Below are positions 34,364-41,497 of a DNA stretch of 64,000 nucleotides, one piece after another. The notes beneath the pieces are model-generated. The model was not told the origin of the DNA. It ran no database searches and worked only from the letters and a program-made list of their open reading frames with translations. Origin of the DNA: Nocardia aurantia (GTDB lineage: Bacteria > Actinomycetota > Actinomycetes > Mycobacteriales > Mycobacteriaceae). Numbering within the stretch: position 1 is the stretch's first letter; the number at the start of each line of letters is the position of its first letter. The translations under genes and the position numbers were made by a program. The stretch spans positions 558,001 to 622,000 of the forward strand of contig NZ_WEGI01000002.1 in assembly GCF_009604425.1 (NCBI RefSeq), read 5' to 3'.

Positions 34364-36163
34364 ATGAGTTACCCGAACGGACACGCGACGAGTGCGAATC
34401 AGGCCCAGCCGACCGACCGCCGGCCGCCGAACAACATACCGACGACAACGGCGAAGCAGGCCCAGCCGAAGCGTCGCGGTCCGGCGAACAACGCACCCAC
34501 GACAACCGCAGACCAGGCCCAGCCGGGCATCCGCCGACCGGCGAACAACGCACCCGCGGCAACGGCGGATCACGCCAAGCCGAAAGGCCGACATCAGACG
34601 AACAACGCACCTGTGACGACTACGGATCACGCCGAGCCGGGGAACCGCCGACCGGCGAACAACGCACCTACGACAACGGCGGACGAAGCCGAGTCGAAAG
34701 GTCGCGGACCAGCGAACAACGCACCCGCGACAAACGCGGACCGAGCCCAGCCGAAGCGTCGCGGTCCGGCGAACGCCGAGTTGCTGCTCGAACTGCCTCG
34801 TCACGGCACCCGGCGGCACGCACTGGAGGAGGCGCTGCGCACCGCCGTCCGCGATGGGCGGCTCGCGGCGGGGACCGGCCTGCCGTCGAGCCGGGATCTC
34901 GCCGCCCAGCTCGGACTGTCGCGCGGCACGGTCACCACGGTCTATGAGCAGTTGGTGGCCGAGGGGTGGCTGACGGCGCGGCAGGGCGCGGGAACCCGGG
35001 TCGCGGCCGGTGCCAACGCACCGGACCAGCACACTGCGGCGCCACCGAGACCGGATGCCACGCACCGCTTCGACCTGCGCCCCGGCCGCCCGGATGTCGG
35101 CGCGTTCCCGCGCAACGCCTGGGCCCGGGCGATGCGCGCCGCGCTGCGCGACGCGCCCGCCGAGGCCTTCGGCTTCGGTGATCCGCGTGGACGCCCGGAG
35201 TTGCGCACCACCCTGGCCGCCTACCTCGGACGGGTACGCGGGGTGCGGGTCGATCCCGCGTATCTGGTGATCTGCTCCGGGTACACCCAGGCGCTGGGCC
35301 TGCTCGCCGAGGTGTTCGCGGAGCTCGGCGTCGATAGGGTCGGAATGGAGGACCCCTCGATCGACGATCACGTCCGGCTGGTCGCGTCCCGGCTGCCCGT
35401 GGCCGATATCCCGTTGGACGCCAACGGAATTCGGGTGGACGCGCTGGCGGCGTCCGGTGCCCGCGTCGCCGTGTGCACCCCGGCGCACCAGTTCCCGGCC
35501 GGAGTGGCCATGTCCGCGGATCGGCGCACCGCCCTGCTGGCGTGGGCCGACGATCGCGACAGCTGGATCGTCGAGGACGACTACGACGGCGAATTCCGCT
35601 ACGACCGCCACCCCACCGCCGCCCTGCAATCGCGGCGCCCCGCGCGGGTGGTGTACGTCGGCTCCACCAGCAAGACCATCGGTCCGGCGGTACGACTGGG
35701 CTGGATCGCCTGCCCACCCGCCCTCCTGGAGCCCCTGTTGGCAGCCAAACGCCGCACCCACGACTGGCGCCACCTCGATCAGCTCGCCCTCGCCCGCCTC
35801 GTCGACACCGGCGCCTACGACCGGCATTTGCGGACCGTGCGCCGCGGCTATCGACGACGCCGCGACCTGCTCACCGACGCGATCCGGAACAACCTGCCGC
35901 ACAGCACGATCCGCGGCCTCGAGGCGGGCCTGCACGCGGTTCTCGAGCTCCCGCCCGGATCCACCGAGGCCGCGGCCCGCACCGCACTGACTGCCGCCTC
36001 GGTGACCACCTTCGCCCTCACCGACCTGCTCCGAACCGACCGTGATCATTACCCGCCCTCCCTGGTCATCGGCTATGCCACCCCTGCGGCCCGGGACTAC
36101 CCCGCCGCGCTCGACGCCCTCACGAACGCACTGATCGGACTCGGCCCGCCACCCGCCACCTGA
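34364..36163 (+). CDS. MocR-type GntR/aminotransferase regulator with repeat-expanded N-terminus
   Basis: The 599-residue protein has three parts. Residues about 1-130 are disordered and built from 19-residue repeats. A GntR-type winged helix follows (about 137-200: RRHALEEALRTAVRDGRLAA, GLPSSRDLAAQLGLSRGTVT, VYEQLVAEGWLTARQGAGT). A class-I aminotransferase fold then spans about 220-599, with the PLP lysine in STSKTIGPAVRLGW (Lys437) and DDYDGEFRYD. MocR proteins use PLP as effector. ATG 34364 was chosen because an upstream in-frame ATG at 34322 would put the operator inside the gene. The normal length is about 450-480; the excess is the repeat region. It is divergent from the epimerase gene. 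Confidence 0.9.
   Translation: MSYPNGHATSANQAQPTDRRPPNNIPTTTAKQAQPKRRGPANNAPTTTADQAQPGIRRPANNAPAATADHAKPKGRHQTNNAPVTTTDHAEPGNRRPANNAPTTTADEAESKGRGPANNAPATNADRAQPKRRGPANAELLLELPRHGTRRHALEEALRTAVRDGRLAAGTGLPSSRDLAAQLGLSRGTVTTVYEQLVAEGWLTARQGAGTRVAAGANAPDQHTAAPPRPDATHRFDLRPGRPDVGAFPRNAWARAMRAALRDAPAEAFGFGDPRGRPELRTTLAAYLGRVRGVRVDPAYLVICSGYTQALGLLAEVFAELGVDRVGMEDPSIDDHVRLVASRLPVADIPLDANGIRVDALAASGARVAVCTPAHQFPAGVAMSADRRTALLAWADDRDSWIVEDDYDGEFRYDRHPTAALQSRRPARVVYVGSTSKTIGPAVRLGWIACPPALLEPLLAAKRRTHDWRHLDQLALARLVDTGAYDRHLRTVRRGYRRRRDLLTDAIRNNLPHSTIRGLEAGLHAVLELPPGSTEAAARTALTAASVTTFALTDLLRTDRDHYPPSLVIGYATPAARDYPAALDALTNALIGLGPPPAT
34400..34780 (+). repeat. 57-bp coding minisatellite in the MocR gene
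   Basis: Six full units and one partial start at 34400, 34457, 34514, 34571, 34628, 34685 and 34742, all 57 bp apart. Each encodes 19 residues of the pattern xAxPxxRxPANNAPTTTAD. Variation between units is mostly in the two residues after Pro. Length in multiples of 3 keeps the frame open. Confidence 0.9.
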
Positions 36164-36630
36164 CCACACTCACGTCACCGGACGCGGCCCGTCCCTACCA
36201 CGTGACCACACTCACGCACATCGGACGCGGCCCGCGCCTACCGCGTGACCACACTCACGCACGGGATGCGACCTGTCCCTACCGCGTGACCACACTCACG
36301 CACACCGGACGCGGCCCGCGCCTACCGCGTGACCACACTCGCGCACGGGATGTGGCCCGGTCCTGCCGCTCGACCACACCACCCACGCATCGAACTCGAC
36401 CCCCGTCCCTGCCAATCGACCTCACCCGCACAATCATCGGACTCGGCCGGCTCCCTGCCGCGTGACCTACTCGCGCACCAGCCGTGGCCCGCGCCTACCG
36501 CGTGACCACACTCACGCACGGGATGCAGCCGGATCCTGGCGCTCGACACACCACACACGCATCGGACTCGGCCCGTCTCCTGCCGCTCGACCTCACGCGC
36601 ACAATCATCAAACGCGGCGCATCCGCCACC
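36161..36630 (+). repeat. Degenerate approximately 42-bp tandem array, 11 units
   Basis: Units anchored on TGACCACACTCACGCAC or its variant CGACC begin at 36161, 36203, 36246, 36287, 36330, 36371, 36417, 36463, 36503, 36544 and 36588, spaced 40-46 bp. Each also contains a CGGACNCGGCCCG-like block. The first unit is the stop codon region of the MocR gene itself (TGA at 36161), and the preceding coding bases GGACTCGGCCCG look like the other half of the unit. No unit encodes a conserved peptide. Confidence 0.85.
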
Positions 36631-36834
36631 ACTCGTCACCTCCAACCCGAGAGCGAGAGCCGCAGTGGCGCAACCCGAATCGGTTGTGACAGATACTCTC
36701 CGAATGCTCCGAAGACCACCCTCTCGCATCAGAGCACCTCGGCCCATCCGTCCCCGACTTCCCAAGGCGCACGATCTACTTGACATAACATATTGCGCCA
36801 CAAAGCTTTTGGAGATGACCCGAGAACCGCGCGG
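36164..36834. other. 671-bp gene-free stretch: tandem array plus AT-rich junction
   Basis: The left 470 bp is the 42-bp repeat array. The right 200 bp (about 36635-36834) includes an AT-rich patch at 36775-36812 with TTGACATAACATATTG, which looks promoter-like but faces no gene on the plus strand. No coding sequence was recognised. A PIN-domain toxin gene, the usual neighbour of the HTH gene to the right, is not found here. Confidence 0.55.
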
Positions 36835-37233
36835 TCAGGCACCCCGGCGTCTTCGAGAACCGGCCGCATCCGCCGCGGCGGATTCCACTGCCGCAGAACC
36901 ACCTCCGGACGCGACCGTAGGTCCGGCCGGCCGCCCGCGCCGAGCGGTGGCCTGCCGCACGGCGCGCAACCGGGCGAGCACGTCCGCGGGATCGCCGTCG
37001 GCGTCGATGTCGACCGCCGAGGCCGCCAGCGCCTCGTACTGCTGCCGCCGCCGGGCCTCCCGGTAGCGGAGTACGTCGTCGAGACGCAAACGGTGATAAC
37101 GCTTTCCGACCAGTTCGGCGGGTAGCTCACCCTTCTCGATCCAGCGTTTGATCGTCGGCCGGCTCACCCCGAGCAGGTCGGCGGCTTGCTGGGAGGTCAG
37201 CGCCACGGTAGGCCGGGACGGCGCGTCGCCCAT
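36835..37233 (-). CDS. Excisionase-type HTH protein, antitoxin-like, apparently without its toxin
   Basis: This 132-residue protein has a MerR/excisionase-type HTH at about 12-60 (ALTSQQAADLLGVSRPTIKR, WIEKGELPAELVGKRYHRLR, LDDVLRYREARRR) and an Ala/Arg-rich tail. This arrangement is known from actinobacterial antitoxins located just before PIN-domain toxins. ATG 37233 has GGAGGAGAGG upstream. Downstream on the same strand only the AT-rich patch and the tandem array follow, so the toxin seems lost or never present. A stand-alone DNA-binding role is the alternative. Confidence 0.75.
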   Translation of the reverse strand: MGDAPSRPTVALTSQQAADLLGVSRPTIKRWIEKGELPAELVGKRYHRLRLDDVLRYREARRRQQYEALAASAVDIDADGDPADVLARLRAVRQATARRGRPAGPTVASGGGSAAVESAAADAAGSRRRRGA

Positions 37234-37308
37234 GAGATCACCTCTCCTCCGTCACCGATTGTCCGGTTCACGGTACGGCGGGGGTACGACACGAATGCCC
37301 GACCGGGG

Positions 37309-38187
37309 TCAGCCGGGTACCGGCACCTCGACCCCGCCGGGATCCCGTTCGTCGTGCAGGGTAGGCGAATTCGCCAGCAACACGATGCCGGTGATCACCA
37401 CCGCGGCGGCGAAGGCCAGCGGAAGCGGTTGCGGCCGGGCGCCGACGGCGAACAGGGTGACACCGGCCAGATAACTCAGCGACGGATCGGTGATCGTCAT
37501 GGTGGTGAGCGCGGTGGGCAGCGAACCGCGGGCGAACGCCTCCTGGGTCAGCACCGCGCCGACCGTGGTGGTCACCGGGATGGCGAACAGGGCCCAGGTG
37601 AGGTGCGGCAGGGCCGGAACGGCGATCGCGGTGACCACGGCCGTGGTCGACACACAGCATCCGGCGGCGACCGCGGTCAGCGCGGAACGCATCTGCGGCG
37701 ATCCGACCATGCGGGAGGCGATCAGCGCCACCGCGATCGCGACCAGGATCAACCCGCCAGCCGCCGGCAGCGCCGACGTCCGCACGTGACCGTGCGGCAC
37801 CCCCTGGGCGATCAGCAGGGCCAGGCCGGCGCACACCGCGAGGGTGCCCACCCAGTCCCGGCGCAGTAGCGCCCTGCCGCGCCGGCGCGCCGCCAGCGGC
37901 AGCGCGAACAGCAGTTGCACCACCAACAGGGCCTGCACCATCGGCAGCGCGCCGTAGCGCAGGGCCGCCGCGTGCGAGAGGAATCCCGCGACGCTCGCCA
38001 CCTGCCCGGCCAGCCAGCGGGGACTGGTGAGCAGTGCGCGGAAGATCCCGGCGACGGCCAGGACCCGGGTCGCGTCGGGGTCCGCGAGCGCGGCCTTGCG
38101 TGCGCTGCTCTGCTGCAACGACGCCGACGTCGCGAACAACATCGCCGATACCAGCGCCAGCACCGCGCTGAGCAGCCCCGAACTCAT
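37309..38187 (-). CDS. DMT-superfamily (EamA-like) membrane transporter
   Basis: This 292-residue protein has about nine or ten hydrophobic helices, e.g. LLSAVLALVSAMLFATSASL, WVGTLAVCAGLALLIAQGV and LAFAAAVVITGIVLLANSP, with an internal pseudo-repeat as in DMT proteins. The loop SLQQSSARKAAL after helix 1 and the missing EamA core signature place it with DMT-like actinobacterial proteins of unknown substrate. ATG 38187 is preferred; a GTG at 38220 would add 11 residues. It lies 75 bp upstream of the HTH gene on the same strand. Confidence 0.82.
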   Translation of the reverse strand: MSSGLLSAVLALVSAMLFATSASLQQSSARKAALADPDATRVLAVAGIFRALLTSPRWLAGQVASVAGFLSHAAALRYGALPMVQALLVVQLLFALPLAARRRGRALLRRDWVGTLAVCAGLALLIAQGVPHGHVRTSALPAAGGLILVAIAVALIASRMVGSPQMRSALTAVAAGCCVSTTAVVTAIAVPALPHLTWALFAIPVTTTVGAVLTQEAFARGSLPTALTTMTITDPSLSYLAGVTLFAVGARPQPLPLAFAAAVVITGIVLLANSPTLHDERDPGGVEVPVPG

Positions 38188-38299
38188 CGGACCCGTCCGG
38201 GGCGAATCGGCGGAGAACACACCATGACCACATCCTGGGCACCGCGGATGAACCCCGGTTGTCGGGCAGATGGACCGTTTCCGGCGACCGCCACACGTC

Positions 38300-39757
38300 C
38301 TACTTGTAGTTCGTCAGGCACGCGCCCTCACCGTCGAGGACGCCGGTGCGGAACGCGTCGATCCGCTGATAGCCGCTGGCGACCACCTTGCCGTTCACAT
38401 CGCTGGCCGCGAGACCGTCGGCGAGCAGTCCGGACACCGCGGCATCCAGGTCACCGGCGGTGAGCTGCACCTCGCTGCCGGGGTCGCTGAACTTCGTGGA
38501 GACCACTCCGGACAGGCAAATGGTCCGCAGTCCGGCGCTCTCGGCGCCGGTCAGGCTCAGCTTGCGACTCTGCTCGACCGCCAGCATGTAGCGCGAGACG
38601 AAAACGATGAACGCGTTGTAGTTGCCGTCCACCATCGCCGAGAGCGGTTCGTCGTCGCCGGTCTGCTGCCCGGCCCGTTTCGCCAGCTCCGGGACATCGG
38701 TGCCGATGGTGCCGGTGGCCGGGCAGTAGGAGGCCGGCTCCGTGCCGGTGCTCTGCGCGCAGTTCTTCACGATGCCCGTGTAATCGAACCGGGGCGGCTG
38801 CGGCAACGGGTAGAGCTTGCCGAGCGCACCCGCGACCAGCCCCAGGGAGCTGTTGTCGACCGGCAACTGCCCCTCCTGGTCGCCGGCCTTGTAGGTGACG
38901 GGCAGTTCGCCGCGGCGCTTCTGAATCTCCTTGCGGTTGATGTTCTTACACGCGATCGCGCCGTCCTGCCAGCCCATCTGCACCGCGGTCACCCGCTCGA
39001 ACGCGGAACCGTGCACGTTGTGCGGATTGTTCGGATCCTGGTCGCGCACAGCCACGGTCGCGCCCAGCACGCCGTTGAGGCCGTCGGTGGTGTTCAGCGT
39101 GAAGTGGGTGGATCCGCCGTCGGCGACGTGCCGCAGGAACACTCCGGCGAAGCAGTCCGCCTGCTGCTCCAGCACCAGGCCCGGGGTGAGAAATCCGTTG
39201 AGCCGCGCCAGATGCTGGATGGAGTGGCCGTACTCGTGCGCGAGCACCATGACCACGGCCATCTTCCCGTACTTCTTGGCGATCAACGGCAACAGCACCC
39301 CGCGATCCCAGCCGATGGTCTGGTCCACCGAGCAGTAAGCGGCGTTCACCACGTGATACGTGTCGGCCCGGCAGAAGGTGATCTGCTGTTCCTTCGGCGC
39401 CCTGGCATCCCAGGAGAAGAAGTGGTCCACCGGCACGAAGGCGCCCTTGTCGAATGTCTTGCCGTACTCCGTCTTCCAGAAGTCGGCGAGATCGGCGACG
39501 GTGTTCAGCGCCAGCCGATCCATCTCGCCGCCGTCGCCGTTGTCGGCGCGCAGCGGTGTGTCCGGCACTCCGGTTCGCGGGCCGCTGGGCCCGTTCTGCG
39601 TCGAACCGGCGGCCGGCCAGGCTCCGTCGTCCGCCGCGGCGGCCTGAGCCTGTTGCGGCGCAGCGTCGTTCGGTGTTCCGCCGCCGCATCCGGCCAGCGC
39701 GAGTACCACCACCAGCAGTCCGGACAGCACCGCGAGCCGCCGTCGTGTCCCCGTCAT
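38300..39757 (-). CDS. Lipoprotein neutral zinc metallopeptidase
   Basis: This 485-residue protein starts with a lipoprotein signal (LAVLSGLLVVVLALAGC, lipobox LAGC) and a disordered Ala/Gln-rich linker, then a metallopeptidase-like domain with AHEYGHSIQH (HExxH, His174/Glu175/His178). EQQADCFAGVFLRH downstream supplies the third ligand region. Many paired cysteines suggest an exported fold. The family (neutral zinc metallopeptidase, YpfJ-like) has unclear substrates. ATG 39757 has GGAGGAAAGAG upstream. Confidence 0.88.
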   Translation of the reverse strand: MTGTRRRLAVLSGLLVVVLALAGCGGGTPNDAAPQQAQAAAADDGAWPAAGSTQNGPSGPRTGVPDTPLRADNGDGGEMDRLALNTVADLADFWKTEYGKTFDKGAFVPVDHFFSWDARAPKEQQITFCRADTYHVVNAAYCSVDQTIGWDRGVLLPLIAKKYGKMAVVMVLAHEYGHSIQHLARLNGFLTPGLVLEQQADCFAGVFLRHVADGGSTHFTLNTTDGLNGVLGATVAVRDQDPNNPHNVHGSAFERVTAVQMGWQDGAIACKNINRKEIQKRRGELPVTYKAGDQEGQLPVDNSSLGLVAGALGKLYPLPQPPRFDYTGIVKNCAQSTGTEPASYCPATGTIGTDVPELAKRAGQQTGDDEPLSAMVDGNYNAFIVFVSRYMLAVEQSRKLSLTGAESAGLRTICLSGVVSTKFSDPGSEVQLTAGDLDAAVSGLLADGLAASDVNGKVVASGYQRIDAFRTGVLDGEGACLTNYK

Positions 39758-39907
39758 CAGATCTCTTTCCTCCCCGAATACCGCCGCCGCACACCCGAAA
39801 CGGCGACGAGCCGCAATCATGGCGTGCGAAACCCCCGTTCCCGAGCGCACATATCGTAATCGCGCGGAGCGACCCTCGCGCAACAACTTCGGCCGACGGC
39901 GGCCGGA

Positions 39908-41293
39908 TCAGCTGTGCTTGCGGTGCGGCACGAACTCCAGCGTGAACAACGCGGCACCGGTGAACACGATCTCGCGCCAGCGCAGCAGCACGAAGCGCTG
40001 GTCACCGAACGAGTTGAACTTGCGCAGGAACCGGTACAGCGACTCCAGCCGGATCATCGGATCCAGCGTGCGGGCCAGGACGTACAGCGTCTGCTTCACC
40101 CGGGAGCGCTGCTTGTCCGAGTACAGCTCCGGGAACGCCGCGAAGGCCAGCGAGATGCGCCGCACCCCGTGCCGCTTGCCATGGTCGATCAGGTCGACGA
40201 TCATGCGCTCGTCCAGCCCGTTGGGCGCGTCCTTGCGCCGCCACGGCACGTCGAGGCTGAGCTCACTTCCCCGGTTGGAGCTGCCGTAGCGCTGGAAACC
40301 CACCACCCGGCCGTCGGCGTCCCGCGCGATCACCAGCAGCATGCCCGGATTCCGGCCGTCCAGCAGATGATCCAGGATCATCGAGAAGCCGCGGGTCTGC
40401 CGGCCCTGATTCCATTCGTCGACGATCGAGAACAACGTGTCGCGCATCGCGTCGGTGAGCTCGCGCTCCGGCACGATCTCGGTGGTGACCCCGAAGTTGC
40501 GGGTGCGGCTGACCGCCTGCCGGAGGTTGCGGAATTTCCGGCCGACCAGGTCGAATTCGTCGACATCGACGACCACGTCGCGGCCGATCGGGATGGCGTG
40601 CAGCCCGTGGTGGTCGATCGCGCGGGTGCGCCAGAGCTCCGACATCTCCGGGCTCGCGCCGAGCACGGCGATGCGCCAGCCCTGGTTGTGCGCGAACTCC
40701 GAGAACTCGCCGACCAGCGCGCCGAACCGCTCCCGGTCGCCGACCGGGTCGCCACCCACCACCGCCACGCCGAACCGGGCCCGATAGCCGATCGCCGCGG
40801 TGGACGTCTCGTTGAAGAAGTAGGTCTTGGCGGAGTGCAGCGCGAACGGCGCCAGCGGGTCGTCGGTCGTGCCCTCGACCAGCTCCGCGATCTGGAACCG
40901 CTGCTCCGGCTGGGCCCGCGAGTTCTGCGGCAGCATCAGCAGGAATCCGGTGCCGGCCAGGCAGACGAAACCCACGGCGGGGTGCTGATCCCGATACGAG
41001 ACATTGGACACGCCGAGCACGATCACGGCCAGCGTGACGTGCGGCAGGGTGATCGGCCGGCGCAGGTGCAGCCCGCGGGCCACGAACAACCCGGAGATCG
41101 ATACGGCCACCAGCCAGCCGCGGTTCACGCCCTCGCGCGCCGCCCGGTCGGCCACGTACAGCAGGACGACCCCGACCAGCAACAACATCGCGATGAGCGG
41201 CAGTCGTACGGCACGCGTCGGCGACAGCGCCGCTTGCCGATAGGTTCGATAGCCCGCCACCCCGTACCCCAGACCGGAGTTCAGATCAGCCAC
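39908..41293 (-). CDS. DUF2156 / phosphatidylglycerol lysyltransferase C-terminal-like membrane protein
   Basis: This 461-residue protein has an N-terminal membrane part (about 25-130; LIAMLLLVGVVLLYVAD, GWLVAVSISGLFVA, HVTLAVIVLGVSNVS, VGFVCLAGTGFLLML). It is followed by a GNAT-like aminoacyl-transferase domain of the MprF/LysX-C type: KTYFFNETSTAAIGYRARFG, VVVDVDEFDLVGRKFRNLRQ, DAPNGLDERMIVDLIDH and ISLAFAAFPELY. The fold transfers amino acids from tRNA to lipids in MprF; whether this protein does is not shown by the sequence. GTG 41293 has GGGGGG upstream. Confidence 0.85.
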   Translation of the reverse strand: MADLNSGLGYGVAGYRTYRQAALSPTRAVRLPLIAMLLLVGVVLLYVADRAAREGVNRGWLVAVSISGLFVARGLHLRRPITLPHVTLAVIVLGVSNVSYRDQHPAVGFVCLAGTGFLLMLPQNSRAQPEQRFQIAELVEGTTDDPLAPFALHSAKTYFFNETSTAAIGYRARFGVAVVGGDPVGDRERFGALVGEFSEFAHNQGWRIAVLGASPEMSELWRTRAIDHHGLHAIPIGRDVVVDVDEFDLVGRKFRNLRQAVSRTRNFGVTTEIVPERELTDAMRDTLFSIVDEWNQGRQTRGFSMILDHLLDGRNPGMLLVIARDADGRVVGFQRYGSSNRGSELSLDVPWRRKDAPNGLDERMIVDLIDHGKRHGVRRISLAFAAFPELYSDKQRSRVKQTLYVLARTLDPMIRLESLYRFLRKFNSFGDQRFVLLRWREIVFTGAALFTLEFVPHRKHS

Positions 41294-41368
41294 GTCACAA
41301 CCCCCCGGTCGTGCTCGAGTGCCGTCGCATAGTGGTCCTCCCGATGGTCTTTCCAACCACACACTATG

Positions 41369-41384
41369 CGGAACGCTAGTTCCG
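41369..41384. promoter_or_regulatory. Perfect 16-bp palindrome upstream of DUF2156 gene
   Basis: CGGAACGCTAGTTCCG lies about 76-91 bp before GTG 41293. GGAAC is also the -35 core of SigE/SigH-type promoters, but no correctly spaced -10 is seen. Confidence 0.35.
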
Positions 41385-41497
41385 TCTTCCACCGGATCGG
41401 TCGGAACGCGGCGGCACAGTATGCGGGTCGTACAACCCATATCGCTCGGAGGCTGTTCCCAGCAACCGGGTTTTCCGTTCTCCTCGGCCTCCTCCCG

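Noticed and set aside
36161..36630. CRISPR array
   Set aside because: Repeats follow each other directly without unique spacers, vary in length (40-46 bp) and sequence, and no cas gene is near.
36775..36812. TTGACA promoter on the plus strand
   Set aside because: A -35-like TTGACA and an AT-rich patch are present, but no -10 at proper spacing and no downstream plus-strand gene.
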